NCBI GenBank assembly: GCA_008711295.1
Contig: VUYV01000599.1
Span: forward strand, 27,429 to 91,428
Source: Anarhynchus alexandrinus
Taxonomy: Eukaryota > Chordata > Aves > Charadriiformes > Charadriidae
Length of the DNA stretch: 64,000 nucleotides
Direction of reading: 5' to 3'
The number at the start of each line of letters is the position of its first letter. Position 1 is the stretch's first letter. The notes beneath the pieces were generated by a model. It searched no databases. It was not told the origin of the DNA and was given only the letters and a program-made list of their open reading frames with translations. This document shows positions 40,101-54,472 of the stretch, piece by piece. A program made the translations under genes and the position numbers.

Positions 40101-42004
40101 TCTTGCATGGTTGGCCATGATTAGAAAGGATTGGCCTGGCAGAGGAAGGTTCTGCAAGCTGGTCGTAATAACGTTTGCTCTTCCTCCCCTTCTTTAGCAA
40201 AATTCGAGAGGAGCTTGGTATGAAGCCTGTTCCAAGGGATAAATTTTCCTCCTTTTCACCTCGAGAGACAGACTGCAACCAAAAGAAGAGAGTGAGTATC
40301 TTTTAAAGACCAAATTGTTTTTCATGGTGTGCAGCTCAGGGCCCCACCATTCAAGAAGGATATGAAGGTCCTCGAATGTGTCCAGAGGAGGGCAACAAAG
40401 CTGGTGATGGGGCTGGAAGGCATGTCCTGCGAGGAGCGGCTGAGGACTTTGGGTTTGTCTAGCTTGGAGGAAAGGAGGCTGAGGGGCCACCTCATTGCTC
40501 TCTGCAGCTTGCTGAGAAGGGGATGTGGAGAGGGAGGTGCTGAGCTCTTCTCCCTGGGGTACAGTGATAGGACATGTGGGAATGGTTCAAAGCTGTGCCA
40601 GGGCAGGTTTAGGCAAGACATGAGGAAGCATTTTTTTACCGAGAGGATGGTCAGACACTGGAACTAACTTCCCAGAGAGGTGGTCGATGCCCAAAGCCTG
40701 TTAGTGGCTTAAGAAGAGGCATTTGGACAATGCTGTTAACAACATGGTTTAACTTCTGGTCAGCGCTGAAGTGGTCAGGCACTTGGACCAGATGGTCTCT
40801 TCCAATGGAAATTATTATTCTGTCCCATTCTATTCCATCTTTAAGACGTCATGCAACGTAAAGAAAGCCCGATGGAGTTTGTCCTCTTGATCTGTCTGCA
40901 CGTGAGCTCATGTGGGGTTGTCCGTTTGCTGGGGTTGTGCTAAGAACACGTGGCAGTCGGGCAGCAGCTGAAATGCAGACTGTTGGTCTGGCGGAGAGAA
41001 GTCTGCTGGATCGAAAGCTTAGGTGGTTCCTCAGACCCCTCCATGGTGTAGCCTCAGGTGAACCTCATGGATCTTGGCTGTTCAGCTGGGAATTGGTGTC
41101 TCCTGGGCTCAGGGTCACCACTTCAATCTGCAGGGTGAGATCTACACCATGTTCTGCCTCATTCTGATTTTAGTTGCCTGCGATCTCTCGTTCATGTTTT
41201 AAACATACTTGAGTGTATCGCTTTGCAGCACCACGAGTAGCACTGCAGGCTCTGGCCTTTGGGAGAAGAAAATATTAATCAAGGGGAGGTTCAGGTTGGA
41301 CAGTAGGAAAAAGATGTTCCCTAGAAGGACAGTTATTTAGAGAGGCTGCGGAATCTTTCTCTGGAGTTTTTCAAGACATGGTTTGGCAGAGCCATGGTCT
41401 GGTGTTAGCAGTAGTCCTGCGTCAGTGGGAGGTTGGGCTGGGGACCTTCAAGGGTTCCTTCCAGCTTGTGCTTTTGCGATTCTACCAGCTCTTTGTAATC
41501 CTTGGATGAGAGAGTTCCTGTCCTTTCCCGTCCTACATGCAGTGGTCACGCTGGAGAGAGAGGGCGGCTGCTCTTGAATGTGCCAAGGATTTCCTTACGG
41601 GAGCTGGAGGCATGTGGGCAGTCTGTGCGGGACTGAGCGGACGGGTTTGTCCTGCATTCCAGTTAGCCTTGTCACATGCAGTCTCTGCCCATGTTTGCCC
41701 CGAGGGCTTGGTTGGTTTGTCCCTGGAGCTGCAGGTGGCTGTTGCAAACTGCTGGCAGCGATAGTGGTGGTGATGGTGGTGGAGTTCCTAGAAAGAGCAG
41801 CTCTTTGAAAATCAAGTGTCCTTTTCCGGGCTGGCGTTAACACGCTTGTATAAAGCAGCGTCTGTCTCCTCTCAACAGAACAATGTCCTGAATGCCATCC
41901 TGCTTCTCATGAAGGAACTGGACGTGGAGGGTCTGGAGATCGTCCAGCAGACAGTGGGGAGGAGGCTGCAGGCCTTTCGGAAGAAGGAGATGCAGGAGGA
42001 GTGA
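36753..42004 (+). CDS. CFAP410: CFAP410 (C21orf2), leucine-rich-repeat ciliary protein; start codon missing
   Basis: A cilia- and DNA-repair-associated protein that binds the kinase NEK1; the human gene is mutated in retinal and skeletal ciliopathy. Exons: 36756-36811 (5' part missing), 36941-36959, 37630-37676, 38481-38710, 39355-39526, 40198-40291, 41879-42004. Junctions keep frame and give 247 readable residues; about seven N-terminal residues (human begins MKLTRKM) are lost at the N at 36753, so the total is close to the human 256. Features in order: VLARAKA, the LRR region ([32 protein letters not shown]), the LRR cap ([20 protein letters not shown]), an acidic Ser/Glu/Thr-rich linker, and a C-terminal helical segment ([19 protein letters not shown]) that mediates oligomerisation in the family. 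The second exon is only 19 bp. CR1 copies sit in intron 6. It lies tail-to-tail with PFKL, as in human. Confidence 0.96.
37194..37216 (+). repeat. (GGT)n microsatellite
   Basis: About seven GGT units in CFAP410 intron 2, preceded by a short A-run. Confidence 0.85.
40322..40842 (+). mobile_element. CR1 LINE fragment in CFAP410 intron 6
   Basis: A CR1 3' part in the same orientation as the host gene. The translation reads [20 protein letters not shown], then [20 protein letters not shown], the typical CR1 region before the end of ORF2. It ends with the degraded tail GGACCAGATGGTCTCTTCC and ATTCTGTCC-type octamers. It begins about 30 bp after the donor of exon 6. Confidence 0.93.
41283..41492 (+). 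mobile_element. CR1 LINE fragment in CFAP410 intron 6
   Basis: A degraded CR1 3' end: AGGTTCAGGTTGGACAGTAGG, then GAGAGGCTGCGGAATC, and a tail resembling GACCTTCAAGGGTTCCTTCC with a terminal GATTCTACC. It is the second CR1 in the same intron and has the same orientation. Confidence 0.85.
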
Positions 42005-42883
42005 CCTCCCTGCAGTGCCAGCCGGCCCCAGACCCGCAGCACCGTTCTTCCCACACGTGCCTGGCTGCAGCCAAAGCCTCGGCGTTTCCCGCTGCGCTTC
42101 CCTTGCGGAGGGGCTGGGATGGGGTGCTCCTGACGTCGCCTCTGGCTGTGCACATCGTGCTGGGGCTGGCAGCACCCCGAGCCGGCTCTCGGGAGCTTTC
42201 CTGCTTGCGTAACAGGCTCTGTTAACATTTGTATTTCTTGTCGCTGGGGCTGTTTGCTGGGAGCAAAGCCGGACTGCGGTGAGAGCTGCCGCTGTGCTGT
42301 GTGATCGAAGGGGGATGGCAAAGCCTGCTGACGGCAAGAAAGGTCACTGCTTGTCAGCGGCTCTCTGTCAGGCTCACCCTCGGCCAGCCTCTCTTTGTGT
42401 GTAGCAAACAGTTTCTACCACAAAGATTTGTTTTTGTGGAGTCTGTTGGGGAGACACTGCCTGAAACGATTGCCAAGAACTGTCTGTTGCAGATTGGGAA
42501 GGTCAATGTCAAATTCTTAATTTATCTTCAACTCCTGACTTCTTCTGGTCCTCGTTAGCGCATGCAGCATCTGACTTGGCGGTCAGGCAGCCCAAAGGAA
42601 AGCTTGGTGCAGCCTTGGTGAAACAGAAATGACTCTCTCCCAGCTCCTGAATGCTTGGCTGTACTCTCACCCCCACATGCCCCTGCAGGCATTAGAGCAG
42701 CTTAAGGAAACAACATCAGAGTAAAAAGCCCCTGTGCATTTTGCCATTAGGAGAAAACAAGTCAAGCATTAACTGTCTGGTTTGCAGAGGCATCAGGGGT
42801 GGCGTTTTCTTTAACTGAAAAAGCTGCATTTACTAAGATTTTGTAGAGCTGTTAAATACAGACTAAACCGTTGTGACATACCA

Positions 42884-42889
42884 AATAAA
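42884..42889 (+). promoter_or_regulatory. CFAP410: Polyadenylation signal, probable end of CFAP410
   Basis: AATAAA about 880 bp after the CFAP410 stop, in an AT-richer patch. It is the first canonical signal found on the plus strand after the stop, which implies a 3' UTR of about 0.9 kb. Confidence 0.6.
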
Positions 42890-43547
42890 ACCAATTATCC
42901 CTCTAGGACGAGTAAGTAGTGGCTGGGGTTCAGCAAACATAGTGAGAACAACTGACTCTGGGCATTGCTCCATTACATCTGGTTCACGGCTTGCATTGTC
43001 AGCCCCGCGGTGCAGGAGGAGGGCTGGGGGGCCCCCGCACCCTCCCGCTTCACTGGACCAGTGACATGGCTCACCCGCCTCTGGTGCTGGTTGATCCTGT
43101 GCCGAGCCGCTGCAGGGGTTGCTTTTCAAAGGCGCTGTGCTCGTTGGGAACCTTCTCGCAGCCACAAGTCCGCACCGAGCGCGGGAAGCAAAAGAATCAG
43201 TGAGCAAAGCTCACTTGCTCGTGTGGAGGTGCAAAGCGTGCCTGGGCAGGACGGTGGCTCCCAAGACATAGGACACATGCCGCTCAGGTGCGGACATCAG
43301 TGTGGCTTTTCTGTGTCCCCACTCTCCCTGTTCGTACAGGTGTCTGAGCCCCTGCGTGCAGGGTCGTGCTGCCGGGAAGGAATGCTCCTCGGGGATGGTG
43401 ACAGCCCTGTGGCCACAAGCCTGTTTACTTGACCTTGGTGGGAGGGGGCAGAGTTTGACCCTCCTCACTGGGGTGAAGTTTGCTGGTGCCTTTAATTCCT
43501 CAAATGACCTCGTTCTTGCCTTCTTTGTTAACCCCAGCTGCATTTCA

Positions 43548-44690
43548 TAGAATCATAGAATGGTTTAGGTTGGAAAGGACCTTGAAGATCATCGAGTTCC
43601 AACCCCCCTGCCATAGGCAGGGACACCTCCCACTAGACCAGATTGCCCAAGGCCACGTCCAGCCTGGCCTTGAACACCTCCAGGGATGGGGCCTCAACAA
43701 CNNNNNNNNNNNNNNNNNNNNNNNNNNNNNNNNNNNNNNNNNNNNNNNNNNNNNNNNNNNNNNNNNNNNNNNNNNNNNNNNNNNNNNNNNNNNNNNNNNN
43801 NNNNNNNNNNNNNNNNNNNNNNNNNNNNNNNNNNNNNNNNNNNNNNNNNNNNNNNNNNNNNNNNNNNNNNNNNNNNNNNNNNNNNNNNNNNNNNNNNNNN
43901 NNNNNNNNNNNNNNNNNNNNNNNNNNNNNNNNNNNNNNNNNNNNNNNNNNNNNNNNNNNNNNNNNNNNNNNNNNNNNNNNNNNNNNNNNNNNNNNNNNNN
44001 NNNNNNNNNNNNNNNNNNNNNNNNNNNNNNNNNNNNNNNNNNNNNNNNNNNNNNNNNNNNNNNNNNNNNNNNNNNNNNNNNNNNNNNNNNNNNNNNNNNN
44101 NNNNNNNNNNNNNNNNNNNNNNNNNNNNNNNNNNNNNNNNNNNNNNNNNNNNNNNNNNNNNNNNNNNNNNNNNNNNNNNNNNNNNNNNNNNNNNNNNNNN
44201 NNNNNNNNNNNNNNNNNNNNNNNNNNNNNNNNNNNNNNNNNNNNNNNNNNNNNNNNNNNNNNNNNNNNNNNNNNNNNNNNNNNNNNNNNNNNNNNNNNNN
44301 NNNNNNNNNNNNNNNNNNNNNNNNNNNNNNNNNNNNNNNNNNNNNNNNNNNNNNNNNNNNNNNNNNNNNNNNNNNNNNNNNNNNNNNNNNNNNNNNNNNN
44401 NNNNNNNNNNNNNNNNNNNNNNNNNNNNNNNNNNNNNNNNNNNNNNNNNNNNNNNNNTCTCCAATTTAGAGACCAGGATATCGTGTGGGACAGTGTCAAA
44501 TGCCTTGCACAAGTCCAAGTAGATGACATCAGTCGATCTTCCTTTGTCCACCGCCGTTATGACCCCTTCGTAGAAGGCCACCAAATTAGTCAGGCATGAT
44601 CTGCCCTTGGTGAAGCCATGCTGGCTTTTAATGCCATGGCTGGCATTTAAATGGCCAGTGTGATTTATAAGATAATATACCAGACTTCCC
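43548..44690 (-). mobile_element. Long CR1 LINE copy interrupted by an assembly gap
   Basis: Left of the gap is a CR1 3' end on the minus strand: the CATAGAATCATAGAATGG tail and the segment through AAGATCATCGAGTTCCAAC to the cross-gap edge. Right of the gap, on the same strand, is reverse-transcriptase sequence with [19 protein letters not shown], the conserved RT block of CR1. Both flanks are in the order and orientation expected of one element, so the gap probably lies inside it. This would be the longest CR1 copy in the window. The right boundary is approximate. Confidence 0.88.
43702..44457. other. Assembly gap (756 N)
   Basis: A run of unresolved bases inside a CR1 copy. The true length may differ from 756. 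Confidence 0.99.
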
Positions 44691-45489
44691 TTGACAGGCA
44701 GAGCCCGAGAGACTTACCAGTCAACTTGTATGCATCTTGCCCTTGTGCTGAGGGCAAGTCCTCTCCCAGGCTGCCTTGACAGTCTGCTTGGTGGCAGAAG
44801 TCACGCCTGTCTGTGTTGGGGAACAGGGGAGCTGTCATTTGGGTGTGCCAGCCCCCACCCAGCTTTGCTGGGAGGAGAGTGATCAAAGCAAGCGTCATCG
44901 TTGGTCATCAGGGCTTCTTTTTTTGTGATGAGGTTTGTGGTGAGGGCGGCTAATGTAGCAATTGCTGTGGCCCGAGGCTGCTCTGGCACCGTTCCTCCCT
45001 TTGCTGGAGAAATTGGGCTGTTAATCCTGGACGGCAGGACCGTCCCTGAGCAGAGCTCACTGCCTACGTGCTGCGCTTGTCATACTTGGCCAGTGCCGGT
45101 GCTCCTGCTTCCAGGCCAGCTGCCCTGCATGCTCCTGACCACTCCTTGCAGAGTGACCCCACAGCATCCCGGGGGAGAAGGCTGGCCCCTTCGGCTCATG
45201 CCTCTTCACGCCGCCAGGGACCTGGCAGCATGCCTTTTGCTGCAAGATGCTCATGGCTTTGTGCTCTGCCCTCTCTTCGGGGATGCAGAGGGGACTGAGC
45301 TGGATGTGCACAGTCACCATGTCCCTTCCTGCTTGTCCTGGCAGGGCATGGGGCTGTTGCCCCTGGTGGGGGCTGTGCCTGTCTGTGTCCCCCCAGGAAT
45401 TTGGCACTCCAGGCTTTTTTGGGGGACTGGAAACAAGGTGTTAGGGCCACAGTGACCCCTGGCCCCAAGCACCTCCGAATGTGTAGCTC

Positions 45490-45668
45490 ATGTGAGTGTA
45501 GGGACACTGCTGCCCAGGGAAGTGGTGGAGTTGCCATCGCTGGAGGTATGTAAAAGATGTGTAGACGTGGTGCTGAGGGACACAGTTTTGTGGTAACTTG
45601 GCAGTCCTGGGTTAACAGCTGGACTTAATGATCTTAAAGGTCTTTTCCAACCATAGCGATTCTATGAC
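45490..45668 (+). mobile_element. CR1 LINE fragment (3' end)
   Basis: A short CR1 tail in plus orientation: CAGGGAAGTGGTGGAGTTGC, then GGACTTAATGATCTTAAAGG, TCTTTTCCAACC, and a terminal CGATTCTATGAC. It is similar to the youngest avian CR1 3' ends. Confidence 0.9.
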
Positions 45669-45713
45669 ACCCCTTCCCCATTCACACCCTAAACCTGGCT
45701 GCTGGAGTGCTGT

Positions 45714-45773
45714 GGTGCCATGCCAGCCCCTCTGGTGCCCTGCCAGCCCCCCCGGTGCCCTGCCTGCTGCCAA
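45714..45773. repeat. 20-bp tandem repeat, three copies
   Basis: Imperfect units starting GGTGCC at 45714, 45734 and 45754, of the form GGTGCCCTGCCAGCCCC plus a few variable bases. It lies just after the CR1 tail. Confidence 0.75.
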
Positions 45774-46786
45774 GAGCGCCAGGCTGGAGAAAACATGCAC
45801 TGGAGAGGAGCCGAACACCCGGGGCCTGCCAGCTGTGCCCAGGCACGAGGCTCCACCTGGGCTACAGTACAACTGCAGAGCTTTTCCGCGTTACCTGCTT
45901 TTGCCCTGACCTGCCTCAGCGGGGGATACCAAGAGGCGAGGACAAATGTTTTCTGGTCACGGAAAATGCCAGCGGCTGTCTGCCCACGGGCACGGATCCA
46001 GTGCAACTTGCATTCAAAGCATCCTTGGGGACTCTTGGAGGCTGACGGTGAGGCAGGGGGGTAGAACCAGGGCGGCACGGGACTCCGTGGCTGATAGGGG
46101 GGTCTGGCTTGGGAGCTGGTTGGGAATCCTTGAAAACAGCACACTGGATGGTTGAAGAGCCCGTTTCCCACCCACCGCCTTCCCAGCATTGGGATGGGCA
46201 GCCAGGTCTCCGCCTGGGGTCCCCAGGAGCAGATACTCACTCGGGAAGAGCAGCGATGCTGCCTCCAGCAGCCAGGTCTGCGATTTCTCTGCATGTTTAG
46301 CTTTGGCAGGGAAGATACAATAATTATCGTCTTCCAGTAACACAGCCAGCTAGGGGAAAAGCACTTGGGGACAACTCCACGGAGAGGGAAAAAAATAACT
46401 GCATGTTGGACCCAAAGGACTGTGATGCGTCCTGGCTATGTCCTAGAGGCTGGAGCCTTCAGCCAAAAGCCCCAGGAGGAAAGTGGCCTGGGAAAGGGGC
46501 TACCCGCGGCCCTTTGGCATCGGCCGAGCGCGGCGGAGCTCAGCCAAGCCCGAGCGCTGCACGCGGTAGCCAGCAGGCTTGGCAGCCGCCCTGAGAAACT
46601 GCCTTAACACACTCGCATCGCCTTGATAAATCACTTCTGCGCTTGCCTTGAAGGTGGGAACCAAAACAAGGGAGAAGCAATGTTTCTCTGGGATTGCGAA
46701 GTCTGCCCGCAGAGGGATGCTGACCTTGCACCCGCCGCGGCCCAGTCAGGCTTGCGGTCCCACTCTCCCAGGCTTTGAGGACGCAC

Positions 46787-46828
46787 GAAGCAGGGAAACA
46801 TCCTGCCGAAGCAGGGAAACATCCTGCC
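46787..46828. repeat. 21-bp perfect tandem duplication
   Basis: The unit GAAGCAGGGAAACATCCTGC plus C occurs twice in a row (46787-46807 and 46808-46828), in the spacer downstream of PFKL. Confidence 0.85.
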
Positions 46829-47627
46829 CCGGCGTTAATCCGGCTCCAGCAAACTGTCTGGCTTTGCCCATCCCCATCCTAACCCCGGGTCTGCCCCTGC
46901 ATTCCTCCCCATGGGGACTCGGCGCACAATGACCACTCTCCGGTGAGGCAGGTTTGGCTCCAGCGGGTTTTATCTCTAGAGGAGGAGAGCAGCACCGTGA
47001 ATGGTACGAGATATTGGGGGGGGGTGTCACAGAGCAGTGGTGAGATGATGGGCACGGCCCCGTCGGCAGCACCCAGGGCCGCACGGTGACAGTCACAGCC
47101 AAGCATCATGCAAGGTGGCTGGGGAAGAGGGGCTTGCCGGGACCCGTGCTCTGTGCTGAGCCCTCCAAACACCCCACTGGGCAAACGCCATGGGAGGATG
47201 GAGCTTTACTGGGGGCTCTTGGAGAAGCTGAAAGCCCCCGGGACCAGCCCCTACCCGCTCCGGGACTGCACCGCATCCTCCTTGGCTCCCCTCCCGCACG
47301 CAGGGCAGGCGACTAAAAGCAGCAGTTGGCTCAGGTGGTCAAGCCACTAAATAAGGAATCAGGATACCCCATCATTAAATAATAGGAATAAACCATTAAG
47401 GGAAGATGAAGCATCTGGGCTGTGCAGCTGGGCTATAGCAACACCTCCTTCCTGCATTGCACAGGGACCAGACCACTGGACCAGCGATTTGGGGCAGGAT
47501 TGTGCTGTTTTGGGAGCCAGGACCAGGCTCTGCCTGCTTTAAGGGATTGGTGGCAAAGCTACAGGGCTACTGAGAACAGGGGGGGACCCGGTGGTCCCTG
47601 AGCAGCACGTGGGGATGGAGAAGACAT

Positions 47628-47644
47628 GGGGGGGGGGGGGCGGC

Positions 47645-47645
<1 letters not shown>
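47628..47645. other. G13 run and one-base gap at the PFKL C-terminus
   Basis: Thirteen G, CGGC and then N at 47645. On the gene strand the reading stops in a GGN codon after SIEK, where the family ends with Gly-Phe and a stop. The end of the CDS is therefore missing from the assembly. Confidence 0.9.
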
Positions 47646-53464
<5,819 letters not shown>

Positions 53465-53492
53465 CGCTGCGCTCCCGGCACCGGCGCCCGCC

Positions 53493-53578
53493 GGCCACGC
53501 CCCCCTCCACCTCCAGGCCACGCCCCTCGTCGCCCGAGGCCACGCCCCCTCCCAGTCCCGGTGGTGAGGCCACGCCCC
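53493..53578 (-). promoter_or_regulatory. PFKL: Four-copy CACGCCCC array at the PFKL start
   Basis: GGCCACGCCCC occurs at 53493, 53516, 53538 and 53568, within about 115 bp upstream of the PFKL start codon. Each matches the KLF/Sp-type CACGCCCC box. There is no TATA box. The array lies in a CpG-rich block (about 53.06-53.69 kb) that covers exon 1 and is the likely PFKL promoter and 5' UTR. The strong start context (GCAGCGATGG) supports the ATG at 53462-53464. Confidence 0.7.
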
Positions 53579-53697
53579 TCGCCGTGACCCGCGGCGCGCC
53601 ATATCGCGCCATGGCGCGACAGTGCCGCGCCGTACCGCCCAGTGGCCGGCGGTGCGGGGCCGTTACATGCCGCGCCGTGCCTGCGGGACGGGCTGCG

Positions 53698-53778
53698 GAT
53701 TTTAACACAAACTGTATATTTATTATTTTTAAAATTAATCTCTTAATTATTTTAAGTATCATTAAAAAACAAAACACA
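53698..53778. other. AT-rich island between PFKL and PROCR
   Basis: About 80 bp of nearly pure A and T in very GC-rich surroundings. It contains TTTATT on the plus strand (AATAAA on minus) and ATTAAA followed by an A-rich tail on plus. It does not match a known repeat. It could be the tail of an old retroposed sequence, but no parent gene was found. Confidence 0.55.
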
Positions 53779-54301
53779 CGGAGCCAGCCCAGCCTGGGGT
53801 TTCTCCCTCCCATCCCACCCGCCATCCTGCACCCCGCGGGTCGCATCCTTCTGGGGATGGGGGGGTCCCGTGGCTCGGCGCTTGCTGGGACCACCGGCGC
53901 TGGCTGCCCACGGGTGCAGCGCAGTGCTGCCAGGCTGCCCCCCGCCATCCCTCCCTTCTCTTCCCGGAGCTGTCCCCCACCACTGTGTCCCCCTCTGGCC
54001 TCCCGCATCACCGGGAGGGGAGCGGGGATGGGGTCCCCGCCCAGCCATGGGATGGGGAAAGTGAGGCAGGCGCTGGCTGCTCTCTACCCCGCTGGCTGGA
54101 GCAGTGCCGGGGGGTCCCGTGGGCCCCAGGGGTGAGCTGGTGGTCTCATCCTGCATCACCAGTCCCTGGGTGCTGCAAGGCCAGTGTGTCCGGCAGGGAA
54201 GGGGTGTGGGTGGCTTGGGCTAAGGAAATGGGAGAGACCTGGCTGGACTCCCGCTCTCCTCCTCCCGCAGCCCCACCTCCCCGCTCCCGCTTAACTCCCT
54301 G

Positions 54302-54472
54302 CCAGACCGGCCGTGGGGCCACCATTCCCGTCCCCATCCCTGTCCCCACGCGTATCTCCCCACCAGACCAGCCACGAGGCCACCATTCCCATCCCCATCC
54401 CTGTCCTCACGCGTATCTCCCCACCAGACCGGCCGTGGGGCCACCATTCCCGTCCCCATTCCTGTCCCCACG
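54302..54472 (+). repeat. 61-bp tandem repeat ending at the PROCR start codon
   Basis: Nearly three copies with an exact 61-bp period, starting CCAGACC at 54302, 54363 and 54424. Each carries CCACCATTCCC, then CCCCATCCCTGTCCCCAC or close variants. The third copy stops after CCCCACG, where the first two continue CGTATCTCCC; the PROCR ATG is at that point. The repeat probably forms the core promoter or 5' UTR of PROCR. Confidence 0.9.

Larger units (their letters stand above)
42906..47640. other. Spacer between CFAP410 and PFKL 3' ends
   Basis: A convergent intergenic stretch holding two CR1 copies, the N gap, two short tandem repeats and presumably the PFKL 3' UTR on its right edge. No exon was recognised. 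The open frames at 43480-44469, 43633-44529 and 43694-44584 owe their length to the N gap. No canonical AATAAA was seen on the minus strand just after PFKL; an AGTAAA variant lies at about 47204. Confidence 0.5.

Noticed and set aside
43480..44584. Very long open frames (about 280-330 codons) in several frames
   Set aside because: Most of each frame is the N gap, which cannot contain a stop. The ends are CR1.
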